The translations under genes were made by a program, and so were the position numbers. A model generated the notes under the pieces. It was not told the DNA's origin and did no database searches. It saw only the letters and a list, made by a program, of their open reading frames with translations. A DNA stretch of 64,000 bases from NCBI RefSeq assembly GCF_000151315.2, contig NW_011887300.1, positions 325,967 to 389,966 on the forward strand, read 5' to 3'. The DNA comes from Capsaspora owczarzaki ATCC 30864 (lineage: Eukaryota; Opisthokonta; Filasterea). Of the stretch, positions 1-11,539 are shown one piece after another. How positions within the stretch are numbered: the stretch's first letter is position 1; each line of letters starts with the position of its first letter.

Positions 1-2427
1 CCTCAGAACTCTGTCAGGACATGCGTCTCATGTGTAGCTTGTTGCTGACCGTGAGCGTTCTCTGTCTCACCTGCAACAAATCGACTCCAATCTCGGCAGA
101 CAAATTTCGAGCCCAAACCTCAACTCGATTAATGTTTTTGCATTTCAAAACAACCCGCTTCTGCAGCAGCTGTAAGTGGACCTTTGAGCCAGTCTTGTCC
201 TCATCTCGCCATGCTTGGCCGTTTCTAAATTTCGATGGCCTGTGTGATCCTGTGAAGCGTCCTGTCCGAGAATCCAGCGCTTCTCGAACTTCCCTTTACA
301 TACGTGGAATACCCGAGCGGATTCGTGACATTTCAAAGTCTTCTCGAGAATCAAAACAACCTGCAGCTACTGTAGGGACCGATGGTTGTCGAACGACGAG
401 TGCACGAACTGTGACTGACCCTCGAGCGGTTGGATGACTACGCGCAGGGATTTGTCCTACACTGGACTTCTCACAATTCCACCCAACTTGATTAGCTACC
501 GACCTCAACTTCAAAATGTGTACGAGATCCTCCCGATTCGCAGGATGAATTACCGAGAGTGTTGACATTGACTTGATTCGCCGATCACAGGACTTTCGCG
601 TATTCCAGCATCTCTAGTATCGGTTCTGTCGAGATCACCAACATGCCTCAGCTGAAGTACCTGTAAGATTGCAGCCAAGGGAGGCTCGTGACCGATGTTG
701 ATCGCCATTTATCATGTACTGTGTTTACATTTTTGCACAGGAACTTGGCTCAAAACTCGATCACCAATGTCCACGTACAAGCCTTCACGAATCTCCCCTC
801 CCTGCTGCAACTGCAAGTGTTTAGCGTGCTCATACTGTTGCAACGGGAATCGGCGATTCTGTCGTCACTCACCTTTTGATAAACCGACCGCAGGGATCTG
901 AGTAGAAATGGGATTACCTCGTTTCCTGCCGGAGTCTTTTCGGGTCTGCAGTCGCTCACTGACCTGTAAGGCATTGTTGCAGACTCCTTCTTTGAGAACC
1001 CATTGTTCATGCAGATGGTCTCACAAGCCCTCTTCTCTCGAGCAGGTATCTGTTCACCAATAGCGCAACCACGTTGCCTCCGGGGTTGTTTCAATGGATT
1101 GCTACTCTTCAAGATGTACGCTTGGGCTCAAACCCGTTCACGGTGGTGCCTCCCAGCACATATGGCTCCACTACGACTCCAGTTGGTGAGTCCACGTTGC
1201 TTGGCGAACGCGGGGCATGATGCGAGCCTCAGAACTAACCTTTTGGACCTTTTTTTCTTTTCAGCCTGTTACTACTCTTGCGCGACGTGTTGGGGCGCTG
1301 GCCCCGCTCGATGCTGCGGCGAAGGCTGCCTGACTTGCACGAGCACCAATCAGTGCACATCTTGCTACAACGGATATGTCTCTCAGGGGCAATTCTGCTT
1401 GCCTCCGTCCGCAATTTCGGCATCCACCGCGTCTGCCAAATCTACCATCGCTGCGTCCAGCGCTTCGTTGGCCTCTGCCGCATCGACAGTGTCTGCGTCT
1501 GGCGCTTCGCTGGCCTCTGCCTCGATCGCATCTGCAGCCTTTGTTGCATCAACATCGGCCGCCTCTGTCGCCACCGCTGCAACTGCCTCTGCTGCAACTG
1601 CCTCTGCTGCAACTGCTGCAACTGCCTCTGCTGCAACTGCCTCCGCCGTGTCTATTGCTTCCGTTGCAACTGCCTCCGCCGTGTCTATCGCCTCCGCTGC
1701 AACTGTCTCCGTTGCTTCTATCGCTTCCGTTGCAACTGCCTCGGCTGCCGCTGTCGTCTCGGCCGCAACTCTCGCCTCCGCTGCAACTGTCGCGTCGATC
1801 GCGTCAGCCTCGGCTGCCAGTAGTGCTTCCACGGCTGTCGCTTCGGCAGCTTCTGTCGCCTCTGAAAACGCAGCATCCGCATCCAGTGCGAGTTTTGCCT
1901 GGGCAACGTCTGCAGCGTCTATCGCCGCTGGCCAGGGGGACGAAAGCAGTTCATCCACCCCGATCATCATTGGCGCCGTGTTGGGTTCGCTGGTGCTGCT
2001 CTTGTTGCTGATTCTCGCAATTGTCGTGGCACGCCGTCGCCGCTCTGCCAAGCCCATTCGGAAGGGACCTGAAGAGGCCAACACTATTGGGATGGTTCTC
2101 ACGAGCGCTCACTTGCTGAAGGCAGCCGAAGCTGCTTCGTATGACGTTCTTGTTCCTCCGACATCTTCTCATGTCGCCAATCCCATCTTCAACCCTCACG
2201 CTCCGTCATCCGCCGTCATTTACGCGAACGGCGATGGTCCTCTGCCCACCGATGGACCAGTGTACGCGGAAGCCACGCTCCCGATCTCCACTAAAACAGC
2301 CCTGCCGGCTGGCGACACGACCACGTACACGAATGTTGTAGTCGCGCCTGCTTCCGACACGACCGCGTACATGGATGTAATTGTACATTGTTGTGCTGCT
2401 CAGTCTCAAACTTTGCGTGCCTTCTGA
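1..2427 (+). CDS. LRR transmembrane receptor with tyrosine-rich tail (5' truncated by window edge)
   Basis: This is the 3' part of a multi-exon gene. Exons I can place are 100-171, 258-371 (less sure), 448-519, 591-662, 741-812, 894-965, 1046-1185 and 1265-2427. The 72-base exons each encode one 24-residue leucine-rich repeat, for example 'DLSRNGITSFPAGVFSGL', and are joined in phase 2. The last exon encodes a cysteine-rich juxtamembrane module (CATC, CCGEGCLTC, CTSC), then about 165 residues of Ala/Ser/Thr-rich stalk, one transmembrane helix near 1966-2025 followed by an Arg cluster, and a tail of about 130 residues. The tail has tyrosines in YDVL, YAEA, YTNV and YMDV contexts. The intron at 813 starts with GC. 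Module order and the 140-base penultimate exon match the gene at 6394-10162, so the two are paralogues. A cell-surface receptor read by SH2 proteins is inference; the ligand is unknown. Confidence 0.85.
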
Positions 2428-2429
2428 GC

Positions 2430-2451
2430 TTTTTTTTTTTTTTTTTTTTTT
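2430..2451. repeat. poly(T) tract, 22 bases
   Basis: Uninterrupted T run starting two bases after the stop codon of the LRR receptor, in the 120-base gap before the TFIP11 start. Confidence 0.9.
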
Positions 2452-2547
2452 GGCCTGTTAAACATCGTCCAAGCAAAGAAACAAACACATAAACGCAAGG
2501 CGTCCTGAGTCACACACATACACACATACGCTCTATCAAGACTTACG

Positions 2548-2913
2548 ATGATGGACGACGACGATCAGCCAAACATGGTCTCGTTTGGCCTCTCAGACGC
2601 TGACTTGGCTGGCAGCAGTGGTCGCCAACACCGCCCCCGCCACCGCGGATTCAGCAAGGAGCAGGCCATGCTGGGCGTATTTGCAGACGACGACGACGAC
2701 AACGACAACAACGATGGTGATGATGGCCAAACCAGCAAGAAGAAGAAGAAGAAGCGAGGCGGACTGGTCGAGGACAGCGACGTCGACGACAGCGACAACG
2801 ACCAGAACGAGGACGGCGACAACGACTTTGATGGCGATCTTGGGTTTGACGGGTACGCGCGGCCTCGGCTGGGCAGTCGCACGAGTCGACACCGGGCTGG
2901 TGGACGTTTCAAG

Positions 2914-2944
<31 letters not shown>

Positions 2945-3821
2945 CGCTCTCACTTGGCAGGACGACGTATGTGCGTGGAGCGCTTCAGACCAACAAGACA
3001 AGTCGAGACGACGGTGAGGACGACGGCGAGGACGACGAGGACGACGACGATGCTGGAAATGGTCGCGCTGGACTGGGACTTGGCTTCAATGCATTCGGAG
3101 CCAAACCAGGTGCTGCGGCCGGTTGGACGTCCGGTGGCACTGCTGGAGCTGCTTCTTCAAGTGCGGATCCGGTAGTGAGGACGCACGCGGCTCCATCTGC
3201 AGGAGCAATGCGGGGCGGACTCGGATTTGGAGCGCCCGCTGGACTCGGCTCGTCGTCGTCGTCGTCGTCGGCGTCCGCGTCGGCGTCCAAAGGCAAGAAG
3301 GACAATGCGCAGCCGCAGATCGCCACTTGGGAAAAGTTCACCAAGGGTATCGGCAGCAAATTGCTGAAAAAGTACGGCTACGTGGAGGGCGCAGGCCTCG
3401 GAAACGCGGGTGAAGGCATGGCGGTGCCTTTGGACGTGCAAAAGCGCCAGGGCAAGACCCTCGGTCTCGGTTTTCTGCCAGAGCTGTCCGACCAGCAGCG
3501 GGAGGAAGAGAAGCGACGTGCCAAAATGCGCGGCCAGCCAGGAGCAGACTCGGAATCCGACGACGATTCCGCTCGTTCCTCGAAAGGCAAGCGCGCAGGC
3601 TCGCGTCCCGCTGAAGAAGACGATGAAATATCTGCCGCAACTCGCGAGATGCTTGCGCAGGAAGCAGAGTTTGAGGACGCAGAGGAGCGCGGGGAGCAAC
3701 CCCGATCACGCAAACAGCGCCGACCTGCCGAACCCCACTGGAAAAAAGGAGCTCAACGACAGTCCATGCCGCCGCGCACTGCGACGCAAATCATTGCCAA
3801 CTATGCCGGATCCGGATCACA

Positions 3822-3852
<31 letters not shown>

Positions 3853-5703
3853 GTTATTGTGGACTTGCGTGGCGCTCAACCGGTTGTTCTGACCAACTTG
3901 GCTCAAGGCCAGATGCAGACGTCCGAGTATGGCGCTGACGGCGCGCCATCGCTGTCCGGCCAGATGCCCGAACTGCAGTACAACATAAAGACGATGGTGG
4001 ACACGTTTGCGACCGAGCTCGAATCGTTTGCTTCCAAAGTTCCCATGGAGCAGGCTCACTTGCATCGACTCGCACAAGAGCACAAGTCACTGGCTGCGCT
4101 GCACGCCGAGGACCAGCACACCATGGAGCGCGTGCGGGAGATTAGCGAGATTCTCGCCCGGTGTCATGCGCGCGTGAACACCCTGTCGTCCGTCTCCAAC
4201 AATGGCTCGGTTCTGGAGGCGTTTGCCGGCTCAAAGGGTCCAGCTACAACCAATCTGGTCTTGTCTGTCTTTCACATGCTGCGCGATTCCTTCCCTGAGG
4301 AATACCGCCTCTTCAATCTCGCCCGCATTGCGCTGTCGTACGCCACCCCGGCAGTCTCCGCCATCTTGAACGATTGGCGGCTTTTCGGAGACGATGCGGT
4401 CAAGAATGCCGACAGCAGCCTCTCTTCCGACACCGACCCAACTTCTTCCTCGTATGGCGTTGATTTGGTGCGGAGCTGGAAGCAGCTCTTGAATCTTCCC
4501 CCAACTCGCCCGTCCAGCAGTTCAGATTTGGATGCCGTTGAACAGTCATTATTTGGACGCAGTCACTCGTCAGCACAGCAGTCGCAGCAGCAGCAGCAGC
4601 AGCAACAACATCAACAACAAGTCACGCCTTACGATCGACTCATGTGGGAGGTGTGGGTGCCGCACTTGCGAACGTCCTTAATGCGCTGGTCTCCACGAAC
4701 ATCATCGCTCGAGCACACTGAGCGCCTTGTCCGCGCCCTGACTGCTTGGAGTGATTTAATACCCGAATGGATTGGAGAGAATCTCTGCGATCAGCTCCTT
4801 GTTCCTCGGTTGATTGCCGACGTAGAAAACTGGAACCCGGTGCGCGACACTGTGCCCATCCATTCCTGGCTCTTTCCTTTTCTACCTCTCTTGGGCATGG
4901 GTCGTCTCGGCGTTGCTCTGCGCACCATCCGATTCAAACTTTCTAATGCGCTGGCTGAGTGGACTCCTGATGACGAATCCGCCCTGGCCGTCCTTTCTCC
5001 GTGGCGGACGGTCATGCCCGCCGGCGACTTTGGCGTTTTCCTCATCCGTTCCATCGTGCCCAAGCTCTCCCAGGCCATCCGAGAGATGCCGGTCGATCCG
5101 GCCAACCAGCGCACGGTTGAGCCTGTCGTGTGGCTGGCACGCTGGGTCGATGCTTTCCATGGCAACCTCGAGCCGCTCGTTGGGGTGCTTGAGCGCGAGC
5201 TCTTCCCGCGCTGGCACCAGGCTCTGACCGCGTGGCTCGCAAGCGACGGCAATTACGACGAGATTGCAGAATGGTATCTGGGGTGGCGCGCTCTGCTTCC
5301 GAAGGCCATTCGGGATCACCCAGCCATTTCCGCTCAGCTTACAGTGGCGCTTGATGCCGTCAACCACAAGATTGATCCATCGCGTCCAGCGCCAGCACAG
5401 GCGGCGCAGGCACGCGCCAGAATGGCCCAACAACAGCAACAGCTCGAACAGAAGCGGAAAATGACCGCGCCTGCCTACTCCACCTTGGCTTCTCAAGAGG
5501 CCAGTTTCAGGGACTTGCTCGAGTCGCTGGCAGCTCAGCATGGGCTGCTCTTCATGCCAGCCCAAGGTCGGCGCCAAGACGGCAACCAAGTGTACCAGTT
5601 TGGCCGCGCGCTCTGCTACATTGACCGAGCAGTTGTTTTTGTCAGCGATGGCGGGCGATGGATGCCAACTGCTGTGAGTGAACTCGTGGCCATGGCGAGC
5701 TGA
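2548..5703 (+). CDS. TFIP11: Tuftelin-interacting protein 11 (G-patch spliceosome disassembly factor)
   Basis: Single-exon gene of 1051 residues; animal proteins are about 840, and the excess is low-complexity insertions (poly-Asp, poly-Ser, poly-Gln). The N-terminus has the TIP_N signature ('SFGLSDADL' then 'RGFSKEQAMLGVF') followed by acidic tracts and a KKKKKR basic patch. The G-patch lies at about residues 260-310 (GIGSKLLKKYGYVEGAGLG). A long GCFC-type helical region follows from about 470. The C-terminus ('FRDLLESLAAQHGLLFMP', 'YIDRAVVFV', 'WMPTAVSELV') closely matches TFIP11/STIP. In the family this protein recruits and activates the DEAH helicase DHX15/Prp43 through the G-patch to take apart the intron-lariat spliceosome in the nucleus, which fits an intron-rich genome. 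The start ATG at 2548 is followed directly by the conserved N-terminus. Confidence 0.95.
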
Positions 5704-5764
5704 GCATTGTGTTTGTGTCCAATATAGTTTCGCACCTCATACTGTACTAGTGCATGTCGATCGA

Positions 5765-5816
<52 letters not shown>

Positions 5817-6393
5817 GGAAAGTAGTTACTGGACGGCGCTGTGTACAGGATTTGGGCGTTACGCGCTGCACGGCACTGAAAAGGAATGGAAAGTTTATGA
5901 TATTTGAACGCTGCTCAGTTTCATTGCCTCCAGCTGTGCCAGCCCTCAATTAAAAAACAAAATACTATCAGGCGAATGCAACAAAATAGAAAAGAAGCTG
6001 AGGCAACCAGATATGGTTGTCACACAACTCTACTGTGCAGGAGCTCATTACTTGCGCTCAAGATCAACATGAACGAGTTCAGCGCACGTCGCTCAGCCGC
6101 AACCATGGCATCTATCTCAAGCTCTCATACAGAGAGAACAGATCGAACTCAGAACACTGTATTGGTGATGAAAGCAGGACTGCACGACGCAGCCATGCCA
6201 ATGGCATCAACAACAAAACCCAAAACCGGCAACAATTCCTTAACACTTGAATAACTCCATAACACCCCCAACAATTGAAAAAAAACAAAACACTCAAAAA
6301 CTCTCAAAAACACTTGAGCTGCACGGCCAAACCGAGCAGCCACGGTCGCAGTTCGAACAGAGCAAAGCAGTCACAGCACAGTTGAAAGTACTG
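5704..6393. other. Intergenic region between two convergent genes
   Basis: About 690 bases holding the 3' flanks of TFIP11 (+) and the second LRR receptor (-). It contains a 49-base T run and A-rich sequence near 6277-6300. I see no convincing coding exon; the short open frames here match no recognisable family. Confidence 0.6.
5767..5815. repeat. poly(T) tract, 49 bases
   Basis: The longest homopolymer in the window, 64 bases after the TFIP11 stop codon. It could be the poly(A) tail of a minus-strand retroposed insertion or a plain expanded homopolymer. I saw no clear target-site duplication in the flanks. Confidence 0.9.
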
Positions 6394-9300
6394 TTACGAG
6401 TTGGCATATGTCACCTTCATGCTGTCGTACAGCACCTCGTTCGACAGGTTGGCGGTTTTGACTTCGCTGTATGGCGTTTGGCTCGAGGCGCCAAGCTTTC
6501 GGACGTTGCCAGCTGCCGGGTCGGCGTACGTGTACTGCACCTCACTCGGATTGGCGCGGTTGGTCAGCTGGTCGTAGTTGCGGTTGGTCAGCTGGTCATA
6601 GTTGTTGCTGACGTCGTCATAGATGGAAGTGTCGACTTTCCCCTTTGTCAAGCTGTTCTGGTACAGTTCAGTTGTCGTCGAGTCCCGCGGTACGATGTCC
6701 GACTTGCTGTTAATGCTTTCGAGCGAGTTGCGCTTAAAGCTGTCTTTGCGACTGCGGCTGCGGCGGACCAGCAGCAGAATCACGATGAGAAGCAGGAGGC
6801 CACCGATGCCAGCGCCAAGAGCAATCGGCAACAAGGACGAACCCGAATCGGTTTGGGAGTTTGCGGTGGCAACCAGCGAAGCAGAAACTGAAGACGCGGA
6901 GGCCGCTGACACAGAGTGGACGGAAGCGACAGACTCGACGGACGGTCTCGCTGCAACAGACTCGATAGACTGCACAGAGGCTGCCGACACGGAAGAAACT
7001 GATGCAATTGAATGGACCGAGGCCGCAGAGGCAGCAGACTCGACAGACTGGACAGATGCAATAGACGCGAGTGACTGGACAGACTGGACAGACTGCACGG
7101 ACTGGATCGACGCGACGGAAGCGGCCGACTCGGCGGACTGCACGGACTGGATCGACGCGACGGAAGCGGCCGACTCGGCGGACTGCACGGACTCAATCGA
7201 CGCGACGGAAGCGGCCGACTCGGCAGCGTGGGCAACGGCAACCGATGCAACTGACTGAATGGAGGCGACCGACTCGACTGACTGAGCCGAGGCGGCAGAA
7301 GAAGCCGACTCGATCGAGCGAATCGAAGCGACTGACGCGGCTGAAGCGGCCGAAGTCGCAGATTGAACAGCCGCTGACGCCGCGGAATCGGTCGATGCGA
7401 CATACGCGACAGAAGCGGCAGAGGCGTCGGATGCGATCGAGGCAGAAGCAGCGGTGGCGGCAACCCGCGCAGGAGAAATGCACAAACCTCCAGGCAGCAT
7501 TGTGTATCCAGCATAGCATAGCGTGCACGTGGCTCCAGACGAGCAAGTTAGACAGCCCTCAGCGCAGCACGAGCTCGATCCAGCACCAAAGCACGTGGCG
7601 CATGCATAATGGCAGACTGCATGCGGGGAAACTAGTAAGCACTCACAACGCACATTGCATGTAACAGGAAAGCCAAAATACTCACCTGAAAGCGATGCCA
7701 GCGTTCCATAAGTGCTGGGAGGGACGACAGCAAAGCTGTTGGAATTGAGAGTAACCGAGGTGAGCAGGCTGAGACCTTGGGCGAGACCAGGAGGTAATGT
7801 GGTCAGAGAGTTGCCCGAGAGTCGTCTTTGAAGGAACGGCGTGCGCTGGTTAGAAACGGAAGATGGCCAAACCATGTCATAGTATCGTTCAAAGTGCCAT
7901 CATTACAGTGTTGTGAGGCTGGTCAACTGTGAGAATGCGCTAGCAGCAATGCTCGTGATGGTGTTCCCGTTCAAGTATCTGCCAGACAAGCATGTCGTGT
8001 AAAACGCCATCAGTCATGCACGACAATCAAGATTTCCCCAAGAACGGTCGTGTCAACAACATACAGAGACTGCAGAAAGCGCAGACTGGAAGGAAAGTCG
8101 TTCGCATCAATACGCGCCAAGTTGTTGCCGACCATGTCTCTGTGTCGGCGTGCTTGATGGTGAGCTTGACAGTTGGTTCCCAACCTGTCCACGCCCTGCA
8201 AAAAGAGCACTTACAGCGTTGTCATAGACAGAGTCGTTTGCATGCCGAAGGCACTCGCCGGGACGCTTGTGAATTTGTTTTGAGTCAGCTGCCTGTTGAT
8301 TCAAATACGCGAGCAGATGAGAATGGAATTTTTTACACCTGAACACTTGAGCACTTGACAAGAAAATTCCATAAAGGTCACGACATGAACACTTACAGAT
8401 TAACCAGAGCCGGGAAGGACACCAGCCAACTGGCAGGGAGCGAAGTCAGGTTGTTGACTGTTAAGTCTCTAAACCAAGAAAGGAGCAAACGCAAAGCCAA
8501 GTGAAATGAGGATCAGAAGATTGAAAACAACTCCACAGTCAGATGAACCTACAGCAAAGCCAATGTTGGCAAACCGCTCCAATCAGCGCCGATCGTTGTA
8601 ATCTGGTTGTTTGAGAGGTACCTAGAACCAACCACGACCGCGTCGGAAAAAGTCAGAAACCAAGCCCACAGAGAAGATCGCTCTCTATCCGACCCGTTTC
8701 ATTGTGTGAAGCAGCATAGTACAGCATGAAAAGCGACGGCAGATTGGTGAACACGCCACTTGGAATCAAAGTCAACTTGTTATAGCGAAGATCTCTAAAA
8801 ATGCGTCAAACAAACATCATAAGTCTTCTGCCAGTTTGTATCACCCATGAAATGTCGCGGGCTTACAAATTGTTGAGGTTCGGAAGGCTGGAAAAGGCGT
8901 TCGGCTCAATGGTGAGCTGGCAAAGCGTGCAACCGACCAGCGTCCTGGAACAGACAATGTCGGTGAGCATAAAAAGAAAACGAGAGACACCATCGTGTTA
9001 GGCTCGTGTCTTACAGATACTTGAGCTGTGGGATGTTGCTGAACGCATTGGCGGGAATTGAAGTGAGTCCAGAGGAGGAGAGGTCACTGTGAGAGCACGC
9101 AAATGAGCCAGGGGCGAATACGTGAGGCTAATTCTGGATTGAAAGACTTCAAGGACGTGTATCGCATCAGATGGCAGTGAAACTCACATGGTAATAAGCT
9201 GCTGCAAACTTGAGAACATGCTCGACGAAGCAAGGGAAAACGGCGTGAAGACAGTGGTTCCCACGTTGTTTTGGTCCCTGAGCTGAAATGTTCGCAACGA

Positions 9301-10162
9301 CGTCAGCGTGAACACATCAGATGGAACGACAGTGAGCTGGTTGAAGCCAAGGGCTCTGAATGCAGGCAGATCAAGTTGGCAAAGATGGGAGCAATCTTTA
9401 TGAGTTTCATGTGGCACACAAGTTGTCAACTTCTTGCATATATGGAGCTGCTCAGGACATTGCTTACAAAGTTTGCAGCACCGGAAGATTGGAAAATGAC
9501 CCGGAAGGGAACGAGGTGATTGATGCCGATTGGATCGAGCTGCAAACATTCAATCATGTTGCAACCAACGTAAGTCGATGGCGCTGATGAGGCGATGTTG
9601 CAACTATTGCATGAAAGCTTGGGGCTTACATGGAGGCAAGGGCAGGGAGGTTGGAAATCATTCCTACCGCAGGCACCACAATGCAATTCTTGATGTAGCT
9701 ATGTAAGGTGCCCAAGCCGTCACCGTCAGGACACGAAACTAAAAAATAGCTCAACATGCAGGCAAAATGGAACATCTAAACAGTACGGTCATTACATGCT
9801 TGTCAAAGAATTAAGACCGGAAAACGAGGTCGAGCTCATCGTCAAAGTGCTGCTGCTTGCGCAATCAGTGCTACAATGGGGCGCAACAATGAGACAATGT
9901 AGCAGCACCACAGCTAATCATTCCGCGAAACGCGCCGCAGCGAACGGAAACAAACATACATCCTAATTTGAGTCGTGCCTGTCGGAATGTTGCTTGTAAG
10001 CATGCTGGAGATTCCAGTACAGGTCATGACGTTGCCGGAGGAGCAGTCGCAGACACCAGTTTGTGTATTGGTGTTGCCACAAGCGGTGGCGTCGATGCAT
10101 TGCAAGGGTGCGATAACGGCAACCGCCGCCAGGAGCAAAATCAAAGCGGCTTGTACTTTCAT
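6394..10162 (-). CDS. LRR transmembrane receptor with tyrosine-rich tail, complete
   Basis: Fifteen exons on the minus strand: 9960-10162, 9796-9870, 9630-9698, 9468-9539, 9188-9355, 9015-9086, 8867-8944, 8723-8794, 8553-8621, 8397-8468, 8215-8292, 8065-8139, 7907-7978, 7686-7825 and 6394-7616. The start at 10162 gives a signal peptide ('MKVQAALILLLAAVAVIAP') and a Cys-containing LRR N-cap. Internal exons mostly encode single LRRs joined in phase 2. The last exon holds the cysteine module (CATCFGAG, CCAEGCLTC, CTLCYAGY), a Ser/Ala/Val/Gln/Glu stalk of tandem repeats, a transmembrane helix near 6765-6840 (IALGAGIGGLLLLIVILLLV), an Arg cluster and a 120-residue tail. Tail tyrosines are YQNS, YDDV, YDQL twice, YADP, YSEV, YDSM and YANS. 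These fit SH2-docking or ITIM-like sites (inference). It is an inverted paralogue of the gene at the left edge. Confidence 0.9.
7091..7225 (-). repeat. 45-bp tandem repeat (3 copies) in the receptor stalk
   Basis: Three head-to-tail copies of a 45-base unit at 7091-7135, 7136-7180 and 7181-7225, the last slightly diverged. They encode a 15-residue Ser/Ala/Val/Ile/Gln/Glu repeat in the extracellular stalk, the unit being of the type 'AESAASVASIQSVQS'. More degenerate copies extend on both sides. Unit length is a multiple of three, so copy number can vary without breaking the frame. Confidence 0.85.
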
Positions 10163-11214
10163 GCGGCGATCTGTGAGCATGCGAGCAAGACCGAGTGAAT
10201 GACACGAGCTCAGCACTAGCAATGTATCAATGAGAGATACCCAATGGCAGCAACAATTCAAAAACACAAAAAAACAAAAACAAAACAAAAACGAAACAAA
10301 AGCAAGGCCGGATTAAAGAGAGAGGCCAAACGGCGAACAGCGCTTCCCGACACACTGCGGGCAGGCAGGCAGGCCGTCATTCGCCCGAGAGCATCGACGA
10401 CACACTGGCTCATGCGAGCTGCTCAAGAGTGAACAAGCGGCAAGGCGAGCCAAAGGTTGAGTTCAGCCCGTTTTTGTTTTTGGTGTGTTTGTTTTTGCCG
10501 ATGCGCAGTTCGACGATCCCTCCCCTCCTCTTTTTTTTTTGTGGTGATTGGATTGCACACTCCTCGTCTTCTCGACTGCCTCTCATCGATGTGATACTTG
10601 ATCAGCGACTCCAAGTCATTGATCATCACGGGTCGGTCGTGTCACGAATTGTTGACCAACCGCAACTCGCTGGCCAACCGTCTTTTGCTTTGTTTTGAAT
10701 TCCTGTTGATCTACTTTTTAATGTGGGTGAGTCACCGACGACGATTGGGGTTTTTGCTCCGTCATTGCATTGCGCCTCCAGGCTCGCCGGCCTCCTTAAA
10801 TAAATATGGCGATGAATACGCAATTTGGGGGGGGGGGAAAGCCGAGGAGGGCATCAACCGGCTTGCTTGGTAAAAGAAGCGACATGAGGGGCTAACAAAA
10901 ATCGACAATGCCGCAACCGCCACCAAAGACTCGAAAGCATCTTTCAACCCCTTTCCAGCCCCATCCTCCGCCTCCCACCACGTGTACAGGCATGTGAATA
11001 CATCGCAACACTCCAGGCGGTCTTCAGCAGCATGCAGCCTGCGCCTGGAACACTGTGTCCTTACCGACGGGGCTGAACAAAACAAAGAATGACAACATCC
11101 AAAACCGTCTTCGCCACGCCACACAGATTACCATGAAACCCATTGGTTTTTGCTTTGACTAGTTGAGCTCGAGCTATTGATACTTTTACTGGTCTTGTTA
11201 GTTTTGGCTGGTGG

Positions 11215-11218
<4 letters not shown>

Positions 11219-11278
<60 letters not shown>

Positions 11279-11297
11279 TGTGTGTCTGTGTGTGTGT
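11219..11297. repeat. (TG)n microsatellite
   Basis: Nearly perfect TG dinucleotide repeat of about 80 bases with a few TC interruptions at its right end. Confidence 0.95.
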
Positions 11298-11539
11298 AAA
11301 AAATAAAACCAGGAAAATAACAACAAAACAAACAAAAAACAAAAATCAACAGCATCATGTCGACATGTTTTGGGCTGTCGCGTTTCTCCTGTCTCCAGAC
11401 ACGGCGCTTGCGGTAGATGGCCTTGAATCCGCAAGTGTCTATCGACCTTCGTTCGGCGAGATCTTGAGACGATTTATGGGGAGGGGAAGAAAGGGGGAGC
11501 AAACGAGGAAGAGACGAGCGCTGCGATGGATGATTCAGC

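Noticed and set aside
1383-2102. Long minus-strand open frame opposite the Ala/Ser stalk of the first receptor
   Set aside because: It mirrors the GC-rich tandem repeat of the real gene, encodes only Ala/Glu/Thr low complexity, and has no splice or domain support.
6623-7258. Plus-strand frame of Asp/Glu/Thr/Ala repeats opposite the second receptor's stalk
   Set aside because: It is the antisense of the 45-base tandem repeat; the minus-strand frame continues into a transmembrane helix and has conserved exons.
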